From assembly GCA_017622925.1 (NCBI GenBank), contig JAGAQC010000037.1, forward strand, positions 1 to 42,363: a DNA stretch of 42,363 nucleotides. Direction: 5' to 3'. Under the pieces are notes generated by a model that saw only the letters and a program-made list of their open reading frames with translations, did no database searches and was not told where the DNA came from. The number at the start of each line of letters is the position of its first letter. The first letter of the stretch is position 1. Of the stretch, positions 1 through 5,680 are shown in pieces. This DNA is from Ruminococcus sp. (GTDB lineage: Bacteria > Bacillota > Clostridia > Oscillospirales > Ruminococcaceae). A program made the translations under genes and the position numbers.

Positions 1-76
1 ACGGCGCCCTCGACGTCCCGCTTTCAAAACAATCTTGGTCACCGATTTCGGGACGTCGAGGGCGCCGTCCCCTACA
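1..76. repeat. Palindromic repeat at left edge
   Basis: Bases 1-20 (acggcgccctcgacgtcccg) are the exact reverse complement of 49-68, separated by a 28-nt loop. The right arm plus the following bases (49-76) recurs exactly, in the same orientation, at 42212-42239. The strong GC-rich stem has no T-run, so it is not an obvious intrinsic terminator. It may continue to the left of the window. Confidence 0.85.
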
Positions 77-125
77 AATTTCATCTGCCTGCTAAAATTT
101 TACGCATACCTCTATCAGCGTTTAC

Positions 126-154
126 TTGACAGTATGTGGTTTCAGTGGTATAAT
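126..154 (+). promoter_or_regulatory. SigA promoter for the gene at 236
   Basis: TTGACA at 126-131 and TATAAT at 149-154 with a 17-bp spacer, a perfect consensus. It lies about 80 bp upstream of the start codon at 236. Confidence 0.85.
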
Positions 155-235
155 TTAATCAAGGATTTGAGAGCATGATAATAAAAAGAAAAGAGCTTTT
201 GAACTGTCAGCAGGGCGATATTAGGAGGAGCAGTG

Positions 236-643
236 ATGAAAATAATAAAATATCCCTCTGAGGAGGACGTAAACAAGGCTGTAACAGCGGACGAACCTAT
301 GCTTGCCGTAATATCCTTTGACGAAAATACAGCCGTTATCAGCCAAATTGACGAGGCTGTGGAGCATCACATACTGCTGATGAAAGCAGGATATAAAGAT
401 ACAGATATTGACAAGTTTTTCAGGATCGTCTTTGACAAAAGCGGCGCTGACTGGACTTTTATTTGTCCGCCTGATTATAAGAATATTCCTTTCAAGGATA
501 AACGCATTGAAGCCTTTTACAAGGACGGATTCAGCATTATTTCACATTTTCTCCATTCTATCGGCTATCTTGTCGGTATCAACATTCCTAAAAGATACAG
601 CCGACACTTTAACACAATTAACAATGGCAATAATTTTATTTGA
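236..643 (+). CDS. Hypothetical protein, 135 aa
   Basis: I do not recognise this family. ATG 236 is preferred over an in-frame GTG at 233 because AGGAGG at 223-228 sits 7 nt upstream of 236. The protein is soluble-looking, with no signal peptide or membrane segment. Its first half is acidic (many D/E), the centre has aromatic residues around a DWTFICPPDY stretch, and the C-terminus is basic (KRYSRHF). It has its own consensus promoter and its own terminator, so it is a monocistronic, expressed-looking gene. It is flanked by repeats on both sides (1-76 and 779-861), suggesting an accessory locus. Function unknown. Confidence 0.7.
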   Translation: MKIIKYPSEEDVNKAVTADEPMLAVISFDENTAVISQIDEAVEHHILLMKAGYKDTDIDKFFRIVFDKSGADWTFICPPDYKNIPFKDKRIEAFYKDGFSIISHFLHSIGYLVGINIPKRYSRHFNTINNGNNFI

Positions 644-653
644 TCAAATTAAT

Positions 654-681
654 GGAGCAGGTGTTCTCGCCTGCTCCTTTT
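654..681 (+). terminator. Intrinsic terminator after the 236-643 gene
   Basis: Stem GGAGCAGG (654-661) with CCTGCTCC (670-677), an 8-nt loop, then TTTT. Confidence 0.85.
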
Positions 682-752
682 ATAGTAACCTCACATTAAG
701 TTGAATTATTTGGGTGCTTGACACATTTCGTCATTTTTTCTGATTGTCGTTT

Positions 753-861
753 GTTTGCCTGTATTACGTTGTTTTATAAGCTAACGGCTAAAGGCTGATA
801 GCTAACAGCTTTAATGAATGCTTTTTTCAAGTCTTACCCCGGGTGACAAAAGTGACAAAAC
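753..861 (+). repeat. Intergenic mosaic repeat with GTGACAAAA units, copy 1
   Basis: This gene-free stretch contains three modules found elsewhere in the window: tttgcctgtattacgt (753-768, again at 41870-41885), a self-similar agctaacggctaaaggc block (779-812, again near 5583-5610), and tcttaccccgggtgac (832-847) followed by GTGACAAAA-type 9-mers (again at 5535-5572 and inverted at 41897-41935). No coding potential is supported between 644 and 898. Confidence 0.75.
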
Positions 862-880
862 CAACAACTGAACGGAGTAC

Positions 881-916
881 AAAAAAACCTTAACCGCATT
901 ATTTTTGGTTAAGGTT
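881..916 (-). terminator. Intrinsic terminator of the XRE gene
   Basis: Perfect 10-bp stem (886-895 with 907-916, AACCTTAACC) overlapping the stop codon. On the minus strand it is followed by a run of seven T (plus-strand A at 881-887). Confidence 0.85.
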
Positions 917-1201
917 CTTTTTTCTTAATACTTCAATTGTATGCTCTAAAAGCTGTATATCTTCTTCTTTAAGGTCGGTAACATCTATGGTCTGCTTCTT
1001 TTCTTCGTTTCCTAACAGATAATCGGTGGAAACATGAAATATTTTCGCAAGTTTCAGCAGGATTTCAGGCGAGGGATAGCGTAATGATTGTTCGTAGTAG
1101 CTCACTGTTGCTTTTGACAGCCATAGTCTTTCCGCTAACTGCTGCTGCGTTATTCCGGCTTTTTGCCTGAGTTCTTTGAGTGTTTTTCCAAATTCAACCA
1201 T
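899..1201 (-). CDS. XRE-family helix-turn-helix regulator, 100 aa
   Basis: A single HTH_3 domain fills residues 1-65: FGKTLKELRQ, then the HTH core ITQQQLAERLWLSKATVSYYE and the SPEILLKLAKIF helix. A short acidic/basic C-terminal helix (EDIQLLEHTIEVL) probably dimerises. Start 1201 is chosen because minus-strand GGGAGGG (plus 1209-1215) lies 7 nt upstream; an in-frame ATG at 1234 would place that site inside the gene. It is divergent from the PPC/dockerin gene at 1356, whose -35 box begins only 75 bp away, so autoregulation and control of that gene are plausible but inferred. Similar stand-alone XRE proteins are common in phage and toxin-antitoxin loci, so the target is not certain. Confidence 0.85.
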   Translation of the reverse strand: MVEFGKTLKELRQKAGITQQQLAERLWLSKATVSYYEQSLRYPSPEILLKLAKIFHVSTDYLLGNEEKKQTIDVTDLKEEDIQLLEHTIEVLRKKNLNQK

Positions 1202-1275
1202 AATCGTACCCTCCCTATAAGGATAGTTTACCACACTATTGTATTACTATTTTCGTATTTTTTGTTAGAATACTG

Positions 1276-1304
1276 TTGACAATTTGAGAAAAACGTGTTA
1301 TAAT
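1276..1304 (+). promoter_or_regulatory. SigA promoter for the PPC/dockerin gene
   Basis: TTGACA (1276-1281) and TATAAT (1299-1304), 17-bp spacer. Upstream, ACTATTgTATT and ACTATTttcgTATT (about 1233-1257) form an imperfect direct repeat between the two divergent genes, a possible operator for the XRE protein. Confidence 0.85.
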
Positions 1305-1355
1305 GTCTGAGTAAATAAAACGCAAAACGTTTATATTGAAAGGACGGTTTCACTT

Positions 1356-2303
1356 ATGAAAATCAAAAAAATTCTTACAGGCGCGCTGACATCAGCTCTG
1401 CTCGTTACGGCAATGCCCGTTTTTTCAGCTTCCGCCGATGATAACGACCCAAACGGCAACACTGTGCTTGACCCTATTGACATTACTCTTGGCGAAACAG
1501 TATCAGGCTCATTAGGATACAGCGATAATGATTGGTACAAATTTACGGTTCCTTCTTCGGGAAAAGTTACTATTACATTTGGAATTGAACCATGTGACGA
1601 TGCAGAATTTGAACTTGTCAGCGGAAATGACGAAGCTACCGCACTTACCCCAAAGAAAGAACTGGGTAGTGACACTAACATATCTACATATTACCTTACA
1701 GCCGGAGACTACTATATACACTTGTCAATGCAGCTTAACGCACGTTCTTATGATATGCAGGTCAAATTTACTTCTTCCGATTTAACGGTTGAAAACGAGG
1801 ACAACAACACGATAGCAAAGGCTGTTCCCGTAGAATACGATGGAACGGTTTACGACAGACAGCTCTCCCTCAACGACTCGATCGACTACTACACATTCGA
1901 TGTTGCCGAGAAAGGCAGAGTTACCCTCAATTTCGACAGCGATATGGACAACACGGACTGGGAAATTTACAACAGCGAAGATGCCCTTATCAAAAAAGGC
2001 ACTTTTGTAAAAGGCGAACAGGACAGCGGCATTTCCGATAAAGAAGCCAATATCATGAAGCCCGGCAAGTACACTGTCGCTTTCAAGAAAAATGAATCCT
2101 ACGGTCCGTACACATTCAGCCTTGACTACCTCAAAAACTACAACGATATTTCCGTAAGCGGAATTATCGCCGCCGCAGACATCAACGAGGACGGTTCTAT
2201 TGATTCGTCTGACGCATCGTTGATACTTACTTATTACGCTTACATTTCCACAGGCGGCACTGAGACCGACATGAACAAGTGGCTTGCTCAAAACAAAAAA
2301 TAA
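1356..2303 (+). CDS. Secreted protein with two PPC-like domains and a single dockerin repeat
   Basis: Residues 1-27 are a Sec signal peptide (MKIKK, hydrophobic core, ASA cleavage site). Two beta-sandwich domains of the bacterial pre-peptidase C-terminal (PPC) type follow, at about 35-145 and 150-265. Each has the DxWYxF/DYYTFxV core and the AGDYYIHL/PGKYTVAF strand. The C-terminus (about 270-315) has one dockerin-like calcium loop, DINEDGSIDSSDASLIL. A full type I dockerin has two such loops, so this is a half-dockerin and cohesin binding is doubtful. No catalytic domain is present; PPC domains usually accompany peptidases, so this may be a non-catalytic surface or extracellular protein. The start has AAAGGA about 11 nt upstream, and a strong promoter and terminator frame the gene. 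Confidence 0.85.
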   Translation: MKIKKILTGALTSALLVTAMPVFSASADDNDPNGNTVLDPIDITLGETVSGSLGYSDNDWYKFTVPSSGKVTITFGIEPCDDAEFELVSGNDEATALTPKKELGSDTNISTYYLTAGDYYIHLSMQLNARSYDMQVKFTSSDLTVENEDNNTIAKAVPVEYDGTVYDRQLSLNDSIDYYTFDVAEKGRVTLNFDSDMDNTDWEIYNSEDALIKKGTFVKGEQDSGISDKEANIMKPGKYTVAFKKNESYGPYTFSLDYLKNYNDISVSGIIAAADINEDGSIDSSDASLILTYYAYISTGGTETDMNKWLAQNKK

Positions 2304-2312
2304 TTAAAAATC

Positions 2313-2346
2313 TCCCCTGCTCGCTTAGGCTTGCAGGGGATTTTTT
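2313..2346 (+). terminator. Intrinsic terminator of the PPC/dockerin gene
   Basis: TCCCCTGC (2313-2320) pairs with GCAGGGGA (2333-2340), followed by TTTTTT. Almost the same terminator, including the loop, recurs at 3448-3479. Confidence 0.9.
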
Positions 2347-2448
2347 GTCGCTCTATGCAACTGTAAACATTTTATTAATTTTTTAGTTAATCAATGGTTT
2401 TCCGTTGAAAAACAGCGCATTCCTGCCCTATATTGAGGAGGTAAAATA

Positions 2449-2487
2449 ATGCGTATTCGCCGAAAAACGCTACAGTTAAATATGTAA
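2449..2487 (+). CDS. Candidate 12-codon mini-ORF upstream of the toxin-antitoxin pair
   Basis: ATG 2449 is preceded by a full Shine-Dalgarno GAGGAGG (2435-2441) at 7-nt spacing and reads MRIRRKTLQLNM before TAA. It is basic and ends just upstream of the promoter of the Panacea gene. It may be a leader peptide, a remnant of a longer gene, or a chance start behind a good ribosome site. Without comparative data it remains tentative. Confidence 0.3.
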   Translation: MRIRRKTLQLNM

Positions 2488-2502
2488 AATAAGATTTACG
2501 TA

Positions 2503-2531
2503 TTTACATTTTTTCTGAATAGTTGTATAAT
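2503..2531 (+). promoter_or_regulatory. Promoter of the toxin-antitoxin operon with possible operator
   Basis: TTTACA (2503-2508) and TATAAT (2526-2531), 17-bp spacer. An imperfect inverted repeat, ATGTAAA (from 2481) against TTTACGT (from 2496), plus a further TTTACAT half-site overlap the -35 box. This is a plausible site for antitoxin autorepression. Confidence 0.65.
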
Positions 2532-2554
2532 ATATATAGAGAGGAGTGATGAAA

Positions 2555-3043
2555 ATGGCAAATGTGTTAGATGTGGCTCAGTACGTTTACGACTATTATT
2601 TAGAAATGGCTAAAGAAAAAATAGACGAACTCAAACTTCATAAGCTTTTATATTTCTGCCAGCGTGAAAAGCTCGCGCTTATGAACGAAACCTTATTTGA
2701 CGAACCTATGGAAGGCTGGATACACGGTCCTGTTTCTGTAGAAACAAGAAATCATTTTAATAAAGATAAAGGTATCGACCTTTCAACAGCTCCCTTGTCG
2801 GAAGAAGATAAATATATTATCCGAAACGTTCTCATTCAATACGGGGACATTGCTTCGTGGCAGTTGAGAAATATGTCTCACAAGGAAATTTCATGGAAAA
2901 ACAGCCGTAAAGGACTTCGCAGCGATGAACGGGGCGATAAAGAACTATCCATAGAGGACATCAGAAAAGACGCCGAAAAAGTACGCCCGTATGACAGTCT
3001 CTGGGATATGTATTACGATGAATTTGACGATATAGGAGACTGA
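2555..3043 (+). CDS. Panacea-domain (DUF4065/SocA-like) antitoxin
   Basis: The 162-aa protein is nearly all one Panacea domain: NVLDVAQYVYDYY at the N-terminus, then KLHKLLYFCQRE (the family's L.KLLYy.q hallmark), FDEPMEGWIHGPVSVE (family-typical e...W.hGPV), and a C-terminal helical part with MSHKEISWK (typical lsH.e..W). Panacea proteins (SocA, GepA, PanA) are known antitoxins paired with many unrelated toxins. Start 2555 is chosen because GAGGAG (2541-2546) lies 8 nt upstream; the in-frame GTG 2546 and ATG 2549 overlap or crowd that site. The stop is 3 nt before the next start, so the two are co-translated. Toxin neutralisation is inferred from family and partner. Confidence 0.9.
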   Translation: MANVLDVAQYVYDYYLEMAKEKIDELKLHKLLYFCQREKLALMNETLFDEPMEGWIHGPVSVETRNHFNKDKGIDLSTAPLSEEDKYIIRNVLIQYGDIASWQLRNMSHKEISWKNSRKGLRSDERGDKELSIEDIRKDAEKVRPYDSLWDMYYDEFDDIGD

Positions 3044-3046
3044 TCT

Positions 3047-3427
3047 ATGACTGCCGAAATCAGAGTGATCGTCACGCAATACTATGACAGAAAATTGAAT
3101 AAAATGAAACACAAAGCACGTCCGGGACTTATTTTAAAAGAAATCAACGGCGATTATGCAGTAATTCCTGTTTCTACGATACCCGACAAAAGACGTGTTG
3201 ACCCATATTATGATATACCTGTTACAACGCGTGATTATCCTAAGTTAAATTTATCACAGGATTCTTATATACGAACCAACAAACAGACAGTAGTCAATCA
3301 GGCTCAGATAGGCGGCAAAATATCCGATCTTCACGCTGAATACCCCGATTTGTTTTCTCAGGTGATAGATAAGATAGAAGAATTTAACGATTCAATTATC
3401 AAAGAATTAAGAGATCGCCTTACATAG
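3047..3427 (+). CDS. Probable PemK/MazF-like toxin partner of the Panacea antitoxin
   Basis: The 126-aa protein resembles the PemK/MazF beta-barrel: basic N-terminal strand (IRVIVTQYYDRKLNKMKHKARPGLIL, with the RPgliL strand typical of the fold), then YAVIPVSTIP, then a SYIRTNKQTVV strand in the position of the conserved MazF S-x-[IV] strand, then a helical tail (FSQVIDKIEEFNDSIIKEL). MazF-fold toxins are usually endoribonucleases; activity here is inferred. The order antitoxin-toxin, 3-nt spacing and shared terminator make a compact operon. The pairing of Panacea with a MazF-like fold fits the known promiscuity of the antitoxin. The alternative is a non-toxic PemK-like protein. Confidence 0.75.
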   Translation: MTAEIRVIVTQYYDRKLNKMKHKARPGLILKEINGDYAVIPVSTIPDKRRVDPYYDIPVTTRDYPKLNLSQDSYIRTNKQTVVNQAQIGGKISDLHAEYPDLFSQVIDKIEEFNDSIIKELRDRLT

Positions 3428-3447
3428 CTGTTTTTATAATACTGATC

Positions 3448-3479
3448 TCCCCTGCTTGCTTAGGCTTGCAGGGGATTTT
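3448..3479 (+). terminator. Intrinsic terminator of the toxin-antitoxin operon
   Basis: TCCCCTGC (3448-3455) with GCAGGGGA (3468-3475), then TTTT. Near-duplicate of the terminator at 2313-2346, loop included. Confidence 0.85.
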
Positions 3480-3545
3480 GTCGTTCTTGTAATTTTTTAA
3501 AAAAGACAAAAAATGTCTATTGATTTTTTTGACATATTGATTTAT

Positions 3546-3600
3546 AGCAGCGTGTCGCTGCACCCTGTGTCACGTTACCACTCGCAAGCTCGTTAATTTT
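3546..3600 (+). repeat. Dispersed 55-bp repeat, copy 1
   Basis: Starts with the hairpin-forming 20-mer agcagcgtgtcgctgcaccc (3546-3565) and continues through TCACGTtACC to TTAATTTT. An inverted copy of the same order lies at 32759-32814, and the 20-mer recurs exactly at 41944-41963. It occupies the gap between the toxin-antitoxin terminator and the glgB promoter. Confidence 0.8.
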
Positions 3601-3628
3601 GTGAAGTTCAAATTTTCTTCCGCGCCCG

Positions 3629-3657
3629 TTGTAATTTCTGAAATTTTATGCTATAAT
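3629..3657 (+). promoter_or_regulatory. Promoter of glgB
   Basis: TTGTAA (3629-3634) and TATAAT (3652-3657), 17-bp spacer. Confidence 0.75.
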
Positions 3658-3687
3658 AAATATAAATAAATCAAAAGGGTGGTAAGA

Positions 3688-5478
3688 GTGAATTACTCTG
3701 AATTTTACAAGGGAAATTGCTTTGACGCTTACGAATACTTCGGCGCACATGCCGATGCAAGTGGAACGATGTTCCGCACCTATGCGCCGAACGCTTCAAA
3801 GGTGACGCTTATAGGGGACTTTACGGACTGGAAAGAGGAGCTTCCGATGCTCCCCGTATACGACGGGAAATTTTACGAGCTTTATTTCCCGAGCGCAGCG
3901 GTCGGAATGCGCTACAAGTACCGCATATACGATAAAAAAGGCAAATACATCGATCACAGCGACCCCTACGGCTACGGCAGCGAACTTCGACCGGGGACAT
4001 GCTCCGTGATACGTGATATGACGTATGATTTTCATGATGCCGATTGGCTGAAATGCCGTACAGACTGCCGAATCAAGCCGCTGAATATATACGAAGTCCA
4101 TTTGGGTTCATGGAGGAAGCCCGAAAACGGCGATTGCGAATGGTACAGCTACGCCGAGATAGCCGACCAATTGACCGACTACGTTATCGAAAACGGCTTT
4201 AATTATATTGAATTTATGCCCCTCGGCGAACACCCCTGTGATGAATCGTGGGGGTATCAGATAACGGGATTTTTTGCGCCGACTTCACGCTACGGAACTC
4301 CCGTACAGCTTATGGAGCTTGTGGACAAGTGCCACCAAAAGGGTATAGGCGTTATCATCGACTTCGTTCCCGTACACTTTGCGGTCGATCACTACGGACT
4401 CACCGAATACGACGGCACGAAGCTTTACGAATACCCCTCCAACGACGTCGGCTACAACGAATGGGGCAGCCGAAATTTCAATCATTCCCTTGGCGAAGTG
4501 CGTTCCTTTCTTCAATCCGCCGCCAATTACTGGCTGGAGGTCTACCACTTTGACGGGATACGCATTGACGCTGTACGCAACCTCATTTATTGGCAGGGAA
4601 ACGAAAACAGAGGGCTGAACACGCCTGCAATCGAGTTCCTCAAAAATATGAACACAGGGCTTAAAAAACGTCACCCGACCGCTATTCTTGCGGCGGAGGA
4701 TTCCTCGGCATTTCCGAACGTGACGGCTTCGGTCGAAAGCGGCGGTCTCGGCTTCGACTACAAATGGGACCTCGGCTGGATGCACGATACCCTCGAATAT
4801 TTTCAGACCTCGCCCATGTACCGCAGCCGCGACTACCACAAGCTTACTTTTTCAATGGTTTATTTTTATAACGAACGGTTTATACTGCCCCTCTCCCATG
4901 ACGAGGTAGTTCACGGAAAAGCGACCATACTGCAAAAAATGAACGGCGGCTACGATGAAAAATTTCCGCAGGCTCGCGCGCTGTACCTGTACATGGCGGC
5001 GCACCCGGGGAAAATGCTTACGTTTATGGGCAGCGAATTCGGGCAGCTTCGTGAATGGGACGAAAAACGCCAGCAGGACTGGGATATGCTGAAATATCCA
5101 CGTCACGACGCTTTCCGTGAGTTTGTGAGAGCTGTAAATCGGCTTTATCTGAGCTGTTCGGCACTTCATTACGACTGCGACCCCCTGAATTTCGAGTGGT
5201 CTGACTGCAATTCCGCCGACAGGTGCATGTACGCTATCCGCCGAAAAAGCGGCAAGGGCGACGTGCTTGCGGTGTTTAATTTTTCCGATTGGATGCAGTT
5301 CGACTATACGGTGAAGATCGGCTCGGACTGGAAAGAAACGCTCCTTATCGACTCCGACTGGAACAGCTTCGGCGGCGATACAAAGGACGCCAAAACGCAG
5401 TATACAAGGACTTCCGACAGCCTTGTCATGGACGTTCCCCCTTTCAGCGGAAGAATGTTTTTCTTATCACGAAATTAA
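3688..5478 (+). CDS. glgB: 1,4-alpha-glucan (glycogen) branching enzyme
   Basis: Transfers alpha-1,4 glucan segments to alpha-1,6 linkages to make branched glycogen in the cytoplasm. The 596-aa protein has an N-terminal CBM48 (about 10-105: YFGAHADASGTMFRTYAP, GDFTDW), a GH13 barrel and a C-terminal all-beta domain. The four GH13 regions are visible: DFVPVHF (about 226), DGIRIDAVRN with nucleophile D294, AAEDS with acid/base E337, and LPLSHDEVVHGK with D405. GTG 3688 is chosen since AAGGGTGG lies just upstream; an in-frame GTG at 3679 falls inside that site. It stands alone here, without glgC, glgA or glgP, and has its own promoter. Length is slightly short of E. coli GlgB, as is usual for the Bacillota form. 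Confidence 0.97.
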   Translation: MNYSEFYKGNCFDAYEYFGAHADASGTMFRTYAPNASKVTLIGDFTDWKEELPMLPVYDGKFYELYFPSAAVGMRYKYRIYDKKGKYIDHSDPYGYGSELRPGTCSVIRDMTYDFHDADWLKCRTDCRIKPLNIYEVHLGSWRKPENGDCEWYSYAEIADQLTDYVIENGFNYIEFMPLGEHPCDESWGYQITGFFAPTSRYGTPVQLMELVDKCHQKGIGVIIDFVPVHFAVDHYGLTEYDGTKLYEYPSNDVGYNEWGSRNFNHSLGEVRSFLQSAANYWLEVYHFDGIRIDAVRNLIYWQGNENRGLNTPAIEFLKNMNTGLKKRHPTAILAAEDSSAFPNVTASVESGGLGFDYKWDLGWMHDTLEYFQTSPMYRSRDYHKLTFSMVYFYNERFILPLSHDEVVHGKATILQKMNGGYDEKFPQARALYLYMAAHPGKMLTFMGSEFGQLREWDEKRQQDWDMLKYPRHDAFREFVRAVNRLYLSCSALHYDCDPLNFEWSDCNSADRCMYAIRRKSGKGDVLAVFNFSDWMQFDYTVKIGSDWKETLLIDSDWNSFGGDTKDAKTQYTRTSDSLVMDVPPFSGRMFFLSRN

Positions 5479-5513
5479 TTTTTTGCAGGGGATTTTCGCT
5501 GAATCTCCCGAAA

Positions 5514-5610
5514 TAATGAATGATTTTTTCCAAATCTTACCCCGGGTGACAAAAGTGACAAAAGTGACAAAATGGAATAAAACAGCTAACGACTAAAGGC
5601 TAACAGCTTT
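5514..5610 (+). repeat. Intergenic mosaic repeat with GTGACAAAA units, copy 2
   Basis: tcttaccccgggtgac with three GTGACAAAA-type 9-mers (5535-5572), followed by an agctaacgactaaaggc block (5583-5610). It matches copy 1 (779-861) in content but with the two modules in swapped order. The number of 9-mers differs between copies (2 versus 3). Confidence 0.8.
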
Positions 5611-5631
5611 ATATCGTCAAAAATAATAAAT

Positions 5632-5679
5632 AAAAAAATCTCCCGTCAAGACCATATTTGCGACCTTGACGGGATTTTT
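5632..5679. terminator. Bidirectional terminator between glgB and the lyase gene
   Basis: Stem TCCCGTCAAG (5641-5650) with CTTGACGGGA (5665-5674), with TTTTT on the plus side and a plus-strand A-run (5632-5638) giving T on the minus strand. It serves both convergent genes. Confidence 0.9.
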
Positions 5680-5680
5680 A

